A DNA stretch of 64,000 nt from Mangrovimonas cancribranchiae (GCF_037126245.1 NZ_CP136925.1:1604001-1668000), one strand, 5' to 3'. Shown: positions 29,589 through 39,073, numbered from the stretch's first letter. Program-made: numbers and translations. Notes: generated from the sequence alone by a model not told the origin.

Positions 29589-30548
29589 ATGTTAAAAGCC
29601 GGAGTATTAGGTGCTGGACACTTAGGAAAAATACACTTACGATTGCTAAATCAATCAGACAAGTATGAATTGGTAGGGTTTTATGATGCCGATGAAAGCA
29701 ATGCCAAAAAAGTAGCTGAGGAGTTTGGATACACTTATTTTAACACCATCGACGCCTTAATTGATGCAGTAGACATGGTAGATATTGTTACACCAACCTT
29801 GTCACATTACGATTGTGCCAAACAAGCTATTGCCAAAGGCAAACATATTTTTATAGAAAAACCTATCACGAATACTGTTGAAGAAGCCGAACATATTCGC
29901 GAGCTTTTAGCACAACATGACATCCGTGGACAAGTCGGGCATGTAGAACGGTTCAATCCAGCATTTATGGCTGTGAAAGACAACATCCAAAACCCTATGT
30001 TTATCGAAACACACCGTTTGGCAGAATTTAACCCTCGCGGCACAGATGTTCCTGTAGTTTTAGATTTAATGATTCACGATATCGATATTATTTTAAGCGT
30101 GGTTAAATCTAAAGTAAAAAGTGTTTCGGCCAGTGGCGTCTCGGTTATTAGTGAAACACCAGACATAGCAAATGCTCGCATAGAATTCGAAAATGGCTGT
30201 GTGGCCAATTTAACCGCGAGTAGAATTTCACTAAAAAATATGCGTAAATCCAGATTTTTTCAAAAGGATGCCTACATTTCGGTTGACTTTTTAGAGAAAA
30301 AATGCGAGGTAGTAAAAATGAAAGATGCTCCAGAAAATCCAGGCGATTTTGATATGATCCTCCAAAATGCCGAAGGTGTTAAAAAACAAATATATTTCGA
30401 CAACCCTGAAATATCTAGCAACAATGCCATTTTAGACGAATTAGAAACATTTGCTCACGCTATAAACACCAATACAAAACCAATTGTAACACTTCATGAT
30501 GGTACCGAGGCATTACGTGTTGCTACTATGATTGTAGATCAACTTTAA
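29589..30548 (+). CDS. Gfo/Idh/MocA family oxidoreductase
   Basis: 319-residue NAD(P)-dependent oxidoreductase. The Rossmann motif GAGHLGKIHLRLL (residues 8-20) and EKPITNTVEEAE (with the catalytic-type Glu-Lys-Pro) are characteristic, and LDLMIHDIDIILS holds the catalytic His/Asp region. The substrate cannot be predicted from sequence; sugars, inositols and UDP-sugars are all used in the family, and a related Bacteroidota protein sits near nucleotide-sugar genes. Here it is followed 49 bases later by a 3-hydroxyacyl-CoA dehydrogenase gene in the same direction, with which it may form a transcript. Confidence 0.88.
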   Translation: MLKAGVLGAGHLGKIHLRLLNQSDKYELVGFYDADESNAKKVAEEFGYTYFNTIDALIDAVDMVDIVTPTLSHYDCAKQAIAKGKHIFIEKPITNTVEEAEHIRELLAQHDIRGQVGHVERFNPAFMAVKDNIQNPMFIETHRLAEFNPRGTDVPVVLDLMIHDIDIILSVVKSKVKSVSASGVSVISETPDIANARIEFENGCVANLTASRISLKNMRKSRFFQKDAYISVDFLEKKCEVVKMKDAPENPGDFDMILQNAEGVKKQIYFDNPEISSNNAILDELETFAHAINTNTKPIVTLHDGTEALRVATMIVDQL

Positions 30549-30597
30549 CACTAAAAATAATCAACATAAAACCATTTACAATAAAATATAATTTTTA

Positions 30598-31485
30598 ATG
30601 AAAAATATAGCAGTAATAGGTGCAGGAACTATGGGTAATGGTATTGCTCATACATTTGCACAAAGCGGATTTAATGTACAATTAATAGATATTAGCGAAG
30701 AGGCTCTTAACCGAGGTTTAGCAACCATTACCAAGAATTTGGACAGAATGCTCGCCAAGGAAAAAATTTCCGAAACCGATAAAAATGCAACGCTTGGCAA
30801 CATTACCACATTCACCAATGTTGAAGATGGTGTGAAAGCATCGGATCTTGTTGTAGAAGCAGCCACGGAAAACGTAGATTTAAAGCTAAAAATCTTCAAG
30901 CAATTAGATGAGGTTTGTTCAAAAGATACCATTTTGGCCACAAATACGTCTTCTATCTCCATTACACAAATTGCAGCAGTAACTTCGCGCCCAGATCAAG
31001 TGATTGGTATGCACTTTATGAACCCGGTACCAATTATGAAATTGGTAGAAATCATTCGTGGTTACAACACAACAGACGACGTTACCAATACCATTATGGA
31101 ACTCTCAAAAACCTTAGGCAAAGTTCCTGTAGAAGTAAACGATTATCCTGGTTTTGTAGCTAACCGTATTTTAATGCCCATGCTTAACGAGAGCATTGAA
31201 ACACTTTACAATGGCGTTGCTGGTGTAAAAGAAATTGACACGGTAATGAAATTAGGAATGGCGCACCCAATGGGACCTTTACAACTAGCCGATTTTATTG
31301 GATTGGACGTCTGTCTTTCTATTTTAGAAGTCATGTACGAAGGCTTTAAAAACCCAAAATACGCGCCTTGCCCATTATTGGTTAATATGGTAAGAGCCGG
31401 AAAATTAGGCGTAAAATCCGGTGAAGGATTCTACGATTATTCCGAAAGTAGAAAAGCTGAAAATGTTTCTAAGCAGTTTGTATAA
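30598..31485 (+). CDS. 3-hydroxyacyl-CoA (3-hydroxybutyryl-CoA) dehydrogenase
   Basis: 295-residue single-domain-pair enzyme oxidising 3-hydroxyacyl-CoA with NAD+, in beta-oxidation or butyrate metabolism. VIGAGTMGNGIAHTFAQSG (residues 5-23) is the NAD site; LATNTSSISITQIA, GMHFMNPVPIMKLVEII (catalytic His), and the C-terminal GMAHPMGPLQLADFIGLD are family signatures. Length fits the Hbd/PaaH group. It lacks a crotonase domain, so it is not FadB. No other fatty-acid gene is adjacent. A composite palindrome lies between it and the next gene. Confidence 0.93.
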   Translation: MKNIAVIGAGTMGNGIAHTFAQSGFNVQLIDISEEALNRGLATITKNLDRMLAKEKISETDKNATLGNITTFTNVEDGVKASDLVVEAATENVDLKLKIFKQLDEVCSKDTILATNTSSISITQIAAVTSRPDQVIGMHFMNPVPIMKLVEIIRGYNTTDDVTNTIMELSKTLGKVPVEVNDYPGFVANRILMPMLNESIETLYNGVAGVKEIDTVMKLGMAHPMGPLQLADFIGLDVCLSILEVMYEGFKNPKYAPCPLLVNMVRAGKLGVKSGEGFYDYSESRKAENVSKQFV

Positions 31486-31490
31486 AAGGT

Positions 31491-31569
31491 ATTGGTAACT
31501 AATTGATAGTAGTTAGTTGTTATCTATAATATATCTACTAACTACTATTTACGGCTACTAAGTACCAAT
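31491..31569. repeat. Composite intergenic palindrome
   Basis: A perfect 12-base inverted repeat (31506-31517 against 31537-31548) with a 19-base AT-rich loop is flanked by an outer imperfect pair (31491-31500 against 31561-31569, one base missing). It fills most of the 94-base gap, has no T tract, and so is unlikely to be a simple terminator. It may be a dispersed palindromic element. Confidence 0.5.
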
Positions 31570-31579
31570 TACTGTAAAT

Positions 31580-32818
31580 ATGGCAAAAATAAAACCATTT
31601 AAAGCGGTTAGACCAACACGAGACAAAGTTAGTCTTGTAGCAGCACGCTCGTATCAAAGTTATACTAAAGACCAACGTGAAGCTAGACTTAGAGACAACC
31701 CTTTTTCATTTTTGCATATTGTTAATCCAGGCTACCGGTTTGACAAAGAAGTTTCTGGAAAAGCCAGATATGGCTTAGTAAAAAACAGATATCTAGAATT
31801 TAAAGAAGAGCAAATTTTTATTCAAGATAGCTTACCTTCTTATTATGTATATCGCATTGTAAATCGCGACGGCGATGAGTTTAATGGTATTGTAGCTGCG
31901 GCTAGTGCCGAAGATTACGAAAACGATGTGATAAAAAAACATGAAGACACCTTAGCCTTTAAAGAAATTGTTTTCAAAGATTACCTGAAAACAGTTGGCT
32001 TTAATGCAGAACCTGTGCTCCTTACCTATCCAGATAATCATATTATTGATACTATAATTTCTAAAGTACAACAAGAACGTGCTGAATTTGAATTTACCAC
32101 AACCTATCGTGATACGCATTATTTATGGCTAGTTAACGATACCAAAATGGTCAATACCATTCAGCAAGAATTTGAAAACATCCCTACTATTTATATTGCC
32201 GATGGGCATCATCGTTCGGCATCGTCTTATTTACTTTATAAAGATTTAAAAGGTAGTAACCCTAATCATACAGGAGAAGAAGGCTATAATTTTTTTATGA
32301 GTTATTTAATTCCTGAATCGGATTTAAAAATTTACGAGTTTAACCGTTTGGTGAAAGATTTAAACGGTTTAAGCAAAGAAGAGTTTCTTATTAAACTAGA
32401 CGAATGTTACCGTATAGAAAACCGTGGTAAAAACCCATATAAACCGTCAAAACCTCATCATTTTAGTATGTATTTGGACGGAGAATTTTATTCCTTATAC
32501 TTAAGAAAATCGCAATACACATTTGAAACATCTTTAGATGCATTAGATGCGCAATTGTTATACAAAACTATTTTAAAACCTATTTTAAGCATTCACGATT
32601 TAAGAAACGACGAGCGTATTTTGTATAGCCACGGCAAAAACGATATTGTTAAAATGGTAAATAAGGTTGATAGTAAGACCTATAAAGTAGGGTTTGGTAT
32701 GGTTCCTGCAACTGTAGAACAAGTAAAACAAATTGCCACCGATGGTTTAAAAATGCCGCCAAAAAGCACTTACGTATTACCTAAGTTAAGAAGCGGCGTA
32801 ACCATTTATGAATTTTAA
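31580..32818 (+). CDS. DUF1015 family protein
   Basis: 412-residue soluble protein of the DUF1015 family, often found near serA/serC in other Bacteroidota and in anaerobes. Motifs: KPFKAVRPT at the N-terminus, PSYYVYRI, ADGHHRSASSYLL (about residues 208-220), and the C-terminal RSGVTIYEF. No enzymatic function is proven to my knowledge. It is followed by the YggS gene, whose ATG lies 14 bases after its stop. The two probably form one transcript. Confidence 0.88.
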   Translation: MAKIKPFKAVRPTRDKVSLVAARSYQSYTKDQREARLRDNPFSFLHIVNPGYRFDKEVSGKARYGLVKNRYLEFKEEQIFIQDSLPSYYVYRIVNRDGDEFNGIVAAASAEDYENDVIKKHEDTLAFKEIVFKDYLKTVGFNAEPVLLTYPDNHIIDTIISKVQQERAEFEFTTTYRDTHYLWLVNDTKMVNTIQQEFENIPTIYIADGHHRSASSYLLYKDLKGSNPNHTGEEGYNFFMSYLIPESDLKIYEFNRLVKDLNGLSKEEFLIKLDECYRIENRGKNPYKPSKPHHFSMYLDGEFYSLYLRKSQYTFETSLDALDAQLLYKTILKPILSIHDLRNDERILYSHGKNDIVKMVNKVDSKTYKVGFGMVPATVEQVKQIATDGLKMPPKSTYVLPKLRSGVTIYEF

Positions 32819-32831
32819 AAAATTGGTTTAC

Positions 32832-33497
32832 ATGAACATTCAACAAAACCTAAAACATATTCTCGATAGTATTCCAAAAACAGTGACTTTGGTAGCGGTT
32901 AGTAAAACCAAACCCAATAGCGATATTATGGAAGCCTATAATACTGGACAACGCGATTTTGGAGAAAATAAAATCCAAGATATGGTTGATAAAGCCGACG
33001 CCTTACCTAAAGACATCCGTTGGCATATGATTGGTCACGTACAACGCAACAAGGTAAAGTATATGGCAGAGTTTGTACATTTAATCCATGGCGTGGATAG
33101 CTTAAAACTTTTGAAGGAAATTAACAAACAGGCCAAAAAATATGCCCGCACAATTGATTGCTTATTGCAAATAAAAATCGCCGAAGAAGATAGTAAGTTT
33201 GGTATGACAGATTCCGAAGCAAAAAACATTCTACAATCTGATATGTTTTCGGCATTTGAAAATGTTCGCGTGGTTGGTGTTATGGGAATGGCCACATTTA
33301 CCGATGACGAAAATCAAGTTAAAACTGAATTTAAACGTTTAAAAACCATTTTCGAGGATTTAAAAAGTATTTGCACAAAAAACTGCAACCTAGAAACCAT
33401 TTCTATGGGTATGAGTGGCGATTACCCTATCGCCATTGAGTCCGGCAGTAATATGATTCGTGTAGGAAGCTCTATTTTTGGCACTAGAAACTACTAG
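32832..33497 (+). CDS. YggS family PLP-binding protein
   Basis: 221 residues from the ATG at 32832; the upstream ATG at 32808 would overlap the DUF1015 gene and add eight residues not typical of the family. Pyridoxal phosphate homeostasis protein with the PLP lysine Lys25 in VAVSKTKP, GENKIQD, WHMIGHVQRNKVKY, and the C-terminal SMGMSGDYPIAIESGSNMIRVGSSIFG. It acts in the cytoplasm to balance vitamin B6 pools and amino-acid metabolism. No enzymatic activity is known for the family. Confidence 0.94.
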   Translation: MNIQQNLKHILDSIPKTVTLVAVSKTKPNSDIMEAYNTGQRDFGENKIQDMVDKADALPKDIRWHMIGHVQRNKVKYMAEFVHLIHGVDSLKLLKEINKQAKKYARTIDCLLQIKIAEEDSKFGMTDSEAKNILQSDMFSAFENVRVVGVMGMATFTDDENQVKTEFKRLKTIFEDLKSICTKNCNLETISMGMSGDYPIAIESGSNMIRVGSSIFGTRNY

Positions 33498-33556
33498 TAA
33501 GTCATTAAAAACATTAAACAACAATTTAAAACCAATAATCTTTAGCTTAAACATAT

Positions 33557-34918
33557 TTGTACGCAATTGTAGACATAGAAACCACCGGAGGTAAATATAA
33601 CGAAGAAGGTATTACAGAAATTGCTATCTATAAATTTGATGGTCATGAAATTGTCGATCAATTTATAAGCCTTGTTAATCCAGAACGCGACATTCAGCCT
33701 TTTGTTGTTAACCTTACAGGTATTAATAATAAAATGCTTCGAAACGCCCCTAAGTTTTACGAAGTAGCAAAACGTATTGTTGAAATTACCGAAGATTGTA
33801 TTATTGTGGCCCACAATGCCAAATTTGATTACCGCATTTTAAAAACCGAATTTAAGCGCCTCGGGTTTGGTTATAAACGAAAAACACTTTGTACCGTAGA
33901 ACTCTCAAAGCAACTTATTCCAGGACAGAACTCTTACAGCCTAGGAAAGCTTGCCAGATCTTTAGGTATTGCTGTTAGTGACAGACATCGTGCTAGCGGT
34001 GATGCTCAAGCCACTGTAAAGCTATTTAAAATGTTACTACATAAAGATTTAGAAAAGTTCATTATTAAAGATGCTATTCGCGTTGAACCAAAATCTCAAA
34101 TTGAACCCACTTTAAAACGTATTATAAACGATCTGCCAAATAACACCACGGGCATTTACTATATTCATAATAACGATGGCGACATTATTTATATTGGTAA
34201 AAGTAAAAACATAAAAAACAGGATTAGTCAGCATTTTACAAATACATCGCCTAAATCAAAGAAAATACAACTTCAAGCAACTACTGTAACTTACGAAAAA
34301 ACTGGTAGCGAACTTATTGCTTTATTAAAAGAAAGCGAAGAAATAAAACGCAACAAGCCTATGTTTAATAGGGCTTTACGTAGAAATATTTTTACACATG
34401 CGCTATATAGTTTTATAGATAACGATGGGTACATTAATTTAAAACTAGACAAAGCCGATAACGAAAACGCTGTAACTACGTTTACAACAAGGCAAAGTGG
34501 CAAACAGTTTTTATTTAAAGCTACGGAAGAGTTTAACCTTTGTCAAAAACTTACAGGACTTTACCCCACAACATCTAATTGCTTTAATTATACAATTAAA
34601 GAATGTGAAGGCGCTTGTATTAAAGAAGAATCTCCTGAAGCGTATAACAAACGTGTAAATCAGCTTATTTCAAAATATAGTTACTACACTAAAAACATGT
34701 TAATTATTGATCGTGGAAGACATGCAGGAGAAAAAAGTGTCGTTTATATTAAAAATGGCATTTTTGTAGGTCTTGGTCATTTTGATCTTAATTACCAAAT
34801 TACGAACATAGAGGTTTTAGAATCTATTATTACACCAATGGAAAATAATAGAGATTCGCAACATATTATTCAAAACTATTTAAGGAAGAATAAAAAACTA
34901 AAAATAGTGTCACTTTAA
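33557..34918 (+). CDS. DEDDh exonuclease fused to a GIY-YIG (UvrC-like) domain
   Basis: 453 residues from a TTG start (33557), one residue before YAIVDIETTGG. N-terminal DnaQ-like exonuclease: Asp6, Glu8, Asp91 (AHNAKFD), His144 and Asp149 (HRASGDA) complete the DEDDh set. A GIY-YIG nuclease domain follows: GIYYI (199-203), IYIGKSKNIKNR (211-222), and a downstream acidic ESEEIKRNKP motif. The last third (about 290-453) resembles the Cys-containing region found in UvrC/Cho-like proteins. Similar fusions are known in Bacteroidota and Actinobacteria and are suspected to act in DNA repair, but the pathway is not established. It is not the replicative epsilon subunit. Confidence 0.85.
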   Translation: MYAIVDIETTGGKYNEEGITEIAIYKFDGHEIVDQFISLVNPERDIQPFVVNLTGINNKMLRNAPKFYEVAKRIVEITEDCIIVAHNAKFDYRILKTEFKRLGFGYKRKTLCTVELSKQLIPGQNSYSLGKLARSLGIAVSDRHRASGDAQATVKLFKMLLHKDLEKFIIKDAIRVEPKSQIEPTLKRIINDLPNNTTGIYYIHNNDGDIIYIGKSKNIKNRISQHFTNTSPKSKKIQLQATTVTYEKTGSELIALLKESEEIKRNKPMFNRALRRNIFTHALYSFIDNDGYINLKLDKADNENAVTTFTTRQSGKQFLFKATEEFNLCQKLTGLYPTTSNCFNYTIKECEGACIKEESPEAYNKRVNQLISKYSYYTKNMLIIDRGRHAGEKSVVYIKNGIFVGLGHFDLNYQITNIEVLESIITPMENNRDSQHIIQNYLRKNKKLKIVSL

Positions 34919-34961
34919 ACATAAATTAAGCTACTTTTATTTTTAGTACTTTTGATTTTAT

Positions 34962-35828
34962 ATGAAGAACAAATCTTCACATAACTGGAAAGAAAAACTT
35001 CATGAAATTATTTATGAAGCCGATACACCTTCGGGAAAGCTATTTGATATTATTTTATTAATAGCCATTCTTGCTAGTATTCTTTTAGTTATGCTAGAAA
35101 GTGTGGAAAGTTTCGACCAAAAGCACCATACGTTTTTAAATATTTCAGAATGGGTTATTACCATTCTTTTTAGTATAGAATATATTTTACGCATTATTAC
35201 CGTAAAAAAACCTATTAAATATGTTACTAGTTTTTATGGTATTATAGATTTACTATCAACCATACCTAAATACTTATCCTTAATTTTTGCTGGCACACAT
35301 GCTTTGGTTGCACTACGCGCATTAAGATTATTAAGAGTGTTTAGAATATTAAAACTTGCACGATACCTAGGTGCTTCAAACCAATTAGCCTCTGCAATAA
35401 AAGCTAGTCGTGCAAAAATATCGGTGTTTTTATTTGCGGTATTAATCGCATCGGTCATTTTTGGAACGATTATGTATTTAATAGAAGGTGCCGAAAGTGG
35501 TTTTACCAACATACCCAAAAGTGTTTATTGGTGTATTGTAACACTTACTACAGTTGGTTTTGGTGATATTGCTCCAGTTACACCTTTAGGTCAATTTATA
35601 GCCGCTTGTATTATGATTATGGGGTATGGAATTATTGCCGTTCCTACAGGAATTGTTTCTGCAGAATATACCAAACAAACTAATGATAATAACAAAGCCC
35701 CTTATATTCCTGCGCACCCCGTAGAATCTGACGTTAATTCACAATCTTGTCATAACTGTCTATCTGAAAACCATAAAGATGGCGCAAAATATTGTTATAA
35801 ATGCGGCCATAAATTACATTATGACTAA
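34962..35828 (+). CDS. Voltage-gated ion channel with C-terminal zinc ribbon
   Basis: 288 residues, six membrane segments (S1-S6) in the inner membrane. S4 is the Arg-rich stretch RALRLLRVFRILKLARY. The selectivity filter TVGFGD (about 197-202) marks a potassium channel, with TTVGFGDIAPVTPLGQ and the S6 helix following. After S6, a short linker ends in four cysteines (CHNC and CYKC, 18 bases of coding apart or so), forming a probable zinc ribbon. Zinc ribbons on Kv tails are uncommon; function unknown. The stop overlaps the miaA start by 8 bases, so the genes are coupled. A TACTTTTG -7 box ends 7 bases before the ATG. Confidence 0.85.
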   Translation: MKNKSSHNWKEKLHEIIYEADTPSGKLFDIILLIAILASILLVMLESVESFDQKHHTFLNISEWVITILFSIEYILRIITVKKPIKYVTSFYGIIDLLSTIPKYLSLIFAGTHALVALRALRLLRVFRILKLARYLGASNQLASAIKASRAKISVFLFAVLIASVIFGTIMYLIEGAESGFTNIPKSVYWCIVTLTTVGFGDIAPVTPLGQFIAACIMIMGYGIIAVPTGIVSAEYTKQTNDNNKAPYIPAHPVESDVNSQSCHNCLSENHKDGAKYCYKCGHKLHYD

Positions 35829-36738
35829 ACAAAAGTACCTCATAGCCATAGTTGGTCCAACTGCTATTGGAAAAACTGCTTTAAGCATAAAATTAGCCAA
35901 ACATTTTAATACTGAAATCCTTTCGGCAGACTCAAGACAGTTTTTTAAAGAAATGCAAATAGGGACAGCTGCCCCAACTCCAGAAGAGCTTTCTAAAGCA
36001 AAACATCACTTTATTCACAATAAGTCTATCACAGATAATTATAGTGTTGGCGCTTTTGAAAAAGATGCTATAAGCTTACTAAACAACTTATTTATAACTA
36101 AAGATGTTGTAGTTCTTGTTGGTGGGTCTGGTTTATATGTGGATGCCGTAGTTAATGGTTTAGATGATTTTCCCAAAGTAGACACTAGTATTAGAGAGAC
36201 CCTAAATAACACCTTAAAAAAAGATGGTTTAGAAAAGCTACAAGAGCAACTTAAGCATGTTGATTTGGAGGCTTATAACACTATTGCTATAGATAACCCA
36301 CATCGTGTTATTCGTGCCTTAGAAATTTCTTTAGGTACAGGAAAACCGTATTCTTCGTTTTTAAATCAGAAAAATAAAAACCGAAACTTTAATACTATTT
36401 ATATTGGTTTAACTGCCGACAGAGAGATTATTTACAATCGAATAAACAAACGTGTTGATATTATGGTTGAAGAAGGTTTATTAAATGAAGTTAAAACACT
36501 TCACCCGCATAAAACATTAAATGCTTTAAACACGGTTGGATACAAAGAGCTTTTTAAGTTTTTAGAAAGTGAATGGACCTTAGATTTTGCGATATCAGAA
36601 ATCAAGAAAAATACTCGACGTTTTGCTAAACGACAATTAACGTGGTACCGAAAAAACCCCGAGATCCATTGGTTTGATTTTGAAACTAAGCCAGAAATCA
36701 TCTTTCAGACGATAGAACATATCTTCTCTAACAAATAA
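35821..36738 (+). CDS. miaA: tRNA dimethylallyltransferase
   Basis: 305 residues from the ATG at 35821; the longer frame from 35779 runs inside the ion-channel gene. Adds an isopentenyl group to A37 of tRNAs reading codons starting with U. P-loop GPTAIGKTAL (about 10-19), SADSRQFFKEMQIGTAAP, VGGSGLYVDAV, and the RRFAKRQLTWYRKNP motif near the C-terminus are diagnostic. A bidirectional terminator separates it from the converging response-regulator gene. Confidence 0.96.
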   Translation: MTKQKYLIAIVGPTAIGKTALSIKLAKHFNTEILSADSRQFFKEMQIGTAAPTPEELSKAKHHFIHNKSITDNYSVGAFEKDAISLLNNLFITKDVVVLVGGSGLYVDAVVNGLDDFPKVDTSIRETLNNTLKKDGLEKLQEQLKHVDLEAYNTIAIDNPHRVIRALEISLGTGKPYSSFLNQKNKNRNFNTIYIGLTADREIIYNRINKRVDIMVEEGLLNEVKTLHPHKTLNALNTVGYKELFKFLESEWTLDFAISEIKKNTRRFAKRQLTWYRKNPEIHWFDFETKPEIIFQTIEHIFSNK

Positions 36739-36754
36739 CTTATTTGTCGTATAC

Positions 36755-36790
36755 TAAAAAAAGCCCACTTTAAAAGCGAGCTTTATTTTA
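36755..36790. terminator. Bidirectional terminator between miaA and the response regulator
   Basis: AAAGC and GCTTT outer arms with an inner CTTT/AAAG stem and a small internal loop (about 36760-36784), A run on the left and T-rich on the right. Confidence 0.6.
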
Positions 36791-36807
36791 ATTTATTTTT
36801 AGGTTTA

Positions 36808-37521
36808 TTAAGCTTCTTGATTTACGACTAATCTAAAACCTTCGCCGTGAATGTTTAAAATTTCAACATTCTCATCTTGCTTTAAATATTTACGCAACTT
36901 GGCTATATAAACATCCATACTTCTTGATGTAAAGTAATTATCGTCTCTCCAAATTTTTGTTAACGCAAGTTCTCGTGGCATTAAATCGTTTTCATGTAAT
37001 GCTAACAGGCGTAACAAATCATTTTCTTTAGGCGATAATTTGGTTTGCTCTCCGCCATCGTAAGTTAAAAACCTTAGTTTAGAATTTAAATGAAACTTAC
37101 CTATTTGAAATTCGAATTGCTTGCTATCTGCCACCGATTCTGTAGCTTTACGCTGCATAATGGCTTTAATTTTCATTAACAATACTTCGCTATCAAAAGG
37201 TTTATTTAAATAATCGTCTGCCCCTACTTTATAACCTTTTAAAACATCTTCTTTCATGGCTTTTGCCGTTAAGAAAATAATAGGTACATCGGTATTTTTT
37301 TCTCTAATTTCTTTAGCTAGCGTAAATCCATCTTTATAAGGCATCATAACATCTAAGATGCATAAATCGAAATCATCTTTTTTAAATTTTTCGAAACCTT
37401 CCATTCCATTTTTAGCATGGGTTACTTGATAATCGTTCATTAACAAGTAATCCTTTAAAATGGTTCCAAAATTTGGATCGTCTTCTACTAATAAAATTTT
37501 CTTTTGTTCTTGTTCATTCAT
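36808..37521 (-). CDS. OmpR-family response regulator
   Basis: 237 residues. Receiver domain (about 8-122) with EDD acidic pocket, phospho-acceptor Asp in LCILDVMMPYKDG, Thr in FLTAKA and Lys in NKPF. The winged-helix DNA-binding domain follows (about 140-232; LSPKENDLLRLL, TSRSMDVYIAKLRKYL). It resembles RprY of Bacteroides. The partner histidine kinase gene lies 4 bases upstream in the same direction. The regulon is unknown. Gene symbol withheld because orthology was not tested. Confidence 0.9.
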   Translation of the reverse strand: MNEQEQKKILLVEDDPNFGTILKDYLLMNDYQVTHAKNGMEGFEKFKKDDFDLCILDVMMPYKDGFTLAKEIREKNTDVPIIFLTAKAMKEDVLKGYKVGADDYLNKPFDSEVLLMKIKAIMQRKATESVADSKQFEFQIGKFHLNSKLRFLTYDGGEQTKLSPKENDLLRLLALHENDLMPRELALTKIWRDDNYFTSRSMDVYIAKLRKYLKQDENVEILNIHGEGFRLVVNQEA

Positions 37522-37525
37522 AGCT

Positions 37526-39073
37526 TTACGATATTAATGGAAGTTTTATAATAAAGGTACTTCCTTTGTCTTTTTCACTTTCTACTGATATATGACCTTG
37601 ATGGTCATCTACTATTCGTTTTACATAGGCTAATCCTAACCCATGTCCTTTTACATTATGTATATTTCCTGTATGTTCTCTATAAAATTTTTCGAACACA
37701 CGTTTTTGGGCGGCTTTGCTCATGCCGCTACCTTGATCTTTTATCCTTAAAATAATGTTTGTTCCTACGTTTTCGGTATACACATCTATTTTTGGGGCTT
37801 CTGGCGAATATTTTATGGCATTATCTAAAATATTCACAATAACATTAGTAAAATGGGTTTCGTTTGCTAAAACAGACGATTTATCGGCATTTAAATGGGT
37901 TTTAATAAACCCTTGTCTATCTTCTACTATTAACTCTACATGCGTTATAGCATCTTCTATTAAGTCGTGTAATTTTACACGTTCCTTACTAATGTTAAGT
38001 TCGTTTTTTTCTAGTTTAGATATCCTTAATACATTTTCAACATGTGCATGCATACGTTTATTTTCATCTTTAATCATGTTTAAATAACGCATGACTTTGT
38101 CTTTATCATCTATAATTTTAGGATTTTTTATGGCATCTAACGCTAAATTTATGGTTGCTATTGGCGTTTTAAATTCGTGCGTCATATTATTAATGAAATC
38201 CGATTTTATTTCGGAAATCTTTCGTTGCTTTAATAATTGCATTAAGGCACTTGTGTAAGCAATAACTATAATTGAGGTAAAGATTATAGATAACAACGTC
38301 ATTTTTATTATTGATGAATGTAAAAACTTATTCCTATTAGGGAAGTTTACTAATAATTGATAGTTGTTTAAATCGTTTTCATTTTTAAAAATAGGTACGC
38401 CAAAGGTTGATGCTTTTTGAAGCTCGAAATCGTTTGTTTGTACTTTTGTTGCTAAATTATTACTGTATATAGCAAATTCGTAATCTAATTTCACCCCATC
38501 TTCGGCTAATTTCTTTTTAAGAAACCTGTTTATTTCTGCTTTTGATACGCGTTTATGAATGGGTACTCTGTAGGATAAATCTTTGTAAGCATCGTCGTAA
38601 AACACTTCTTTACTACGTGTTAGATTTCCTATATCTAGCATCATGGCATCAATATTATTGCCTCTTATTATATTGGTTTTTCGCTCACTTAATACTTTTA
38701 TAATATTAATACTATCTAAACCTATGTCAAAGATCGATGATGAGAGTTTATAGTTTTCTTCTAAAACACTATTTCTATAAATTAGTACGTCGTCTGAGCC
38801 CGGGTCATCGGTTTTAAAATATAATTCTCTGTAGCCTGTGGTATCAACCACAACACCATCTGAGAACATTTTTTCGAATTTCACCATGTGCTCTCTAAAC
38901 TCGCGATCCTCTATGGCTTTCGAGGTATAAGTAAGCGCTTTTTTTACATTAAATGTAAACTGCTCTTCCTCGTTTTTTATAGAGTTATTAATATAATAGG
39001 CTTGTACAAATATGATGCCTATTAACGATAAACTCATTAATAACACGAGTATGATGAATAACTTTCTGCTCAT
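37526..39073 (-). CDS. Sensor histidine kinase (RprX-like)
   Basis: 515 residues. Membrane helix 1 about 6-28; a periplasmic sensor region of about 225 residues with no recognised domain; membrane helix 2 about 256-278. The HisKA region has the phospho-acceptor His in MTHEFKTPI (about residue 299), and the HATPase domain shows NAIKYSPE (N box), DQGSGMS (G1) and GHGLGLAYVK (G2). It pairs with the response regulator immediately downstream. The signal sensed is unknown. Confidence 0.92.
   Translation of the reverse strand: MSRKLFIILVLLMSLSLIGIIFVQAYYINNSIKNEEEQFTFNVKKALTYTSKAIEDREFREHMVKFEKMFSDGVVVDTTGYRELYFKTDDPGSDDVLIYRNSVLEENYKLSSSIFDIGLDSINIIKVLSERKTNIIRGNNIDAMMLDIGNLTRSKEVFYDDAYKDLSYRVPIHKRVSKAEINRFLKKKLAEDGVKLDYEFAIYSNNLATKVQTNDFELQKASTFGVPIFKNENDLNNYQLLVNFPNRNKFLHSSIIKMTLLSIIFTSIIVIAYTSALMQLLKQRKISEIKSDFINNMTHEFKTPIATINLALDAIKNPKIIDDKDKVMRYLNMIKDENKRMHAHVENVLRISKLEKNELNISKERVKLHDLIEDAITHVELIVEDRQGFIKTHLNADKSSVLANETHFTNVIVNILDNAIKYSPEAPKIDVYTENVGTNIILRIKDQGSGMSKAAQKRVFEKFYREHTGNIHNVKGHGLGLAYVKRIVDDHQGHISVESEKDKGSTFIIKLPLIS

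Noticed and set aside
35779-35820. Longer miaA starting at 35779
   Set aside because: The extra 14 residues lie inside the ion-channel gene and are not part of the MiaA family; the ATG at 35821 places the P-loop at the normal distance.
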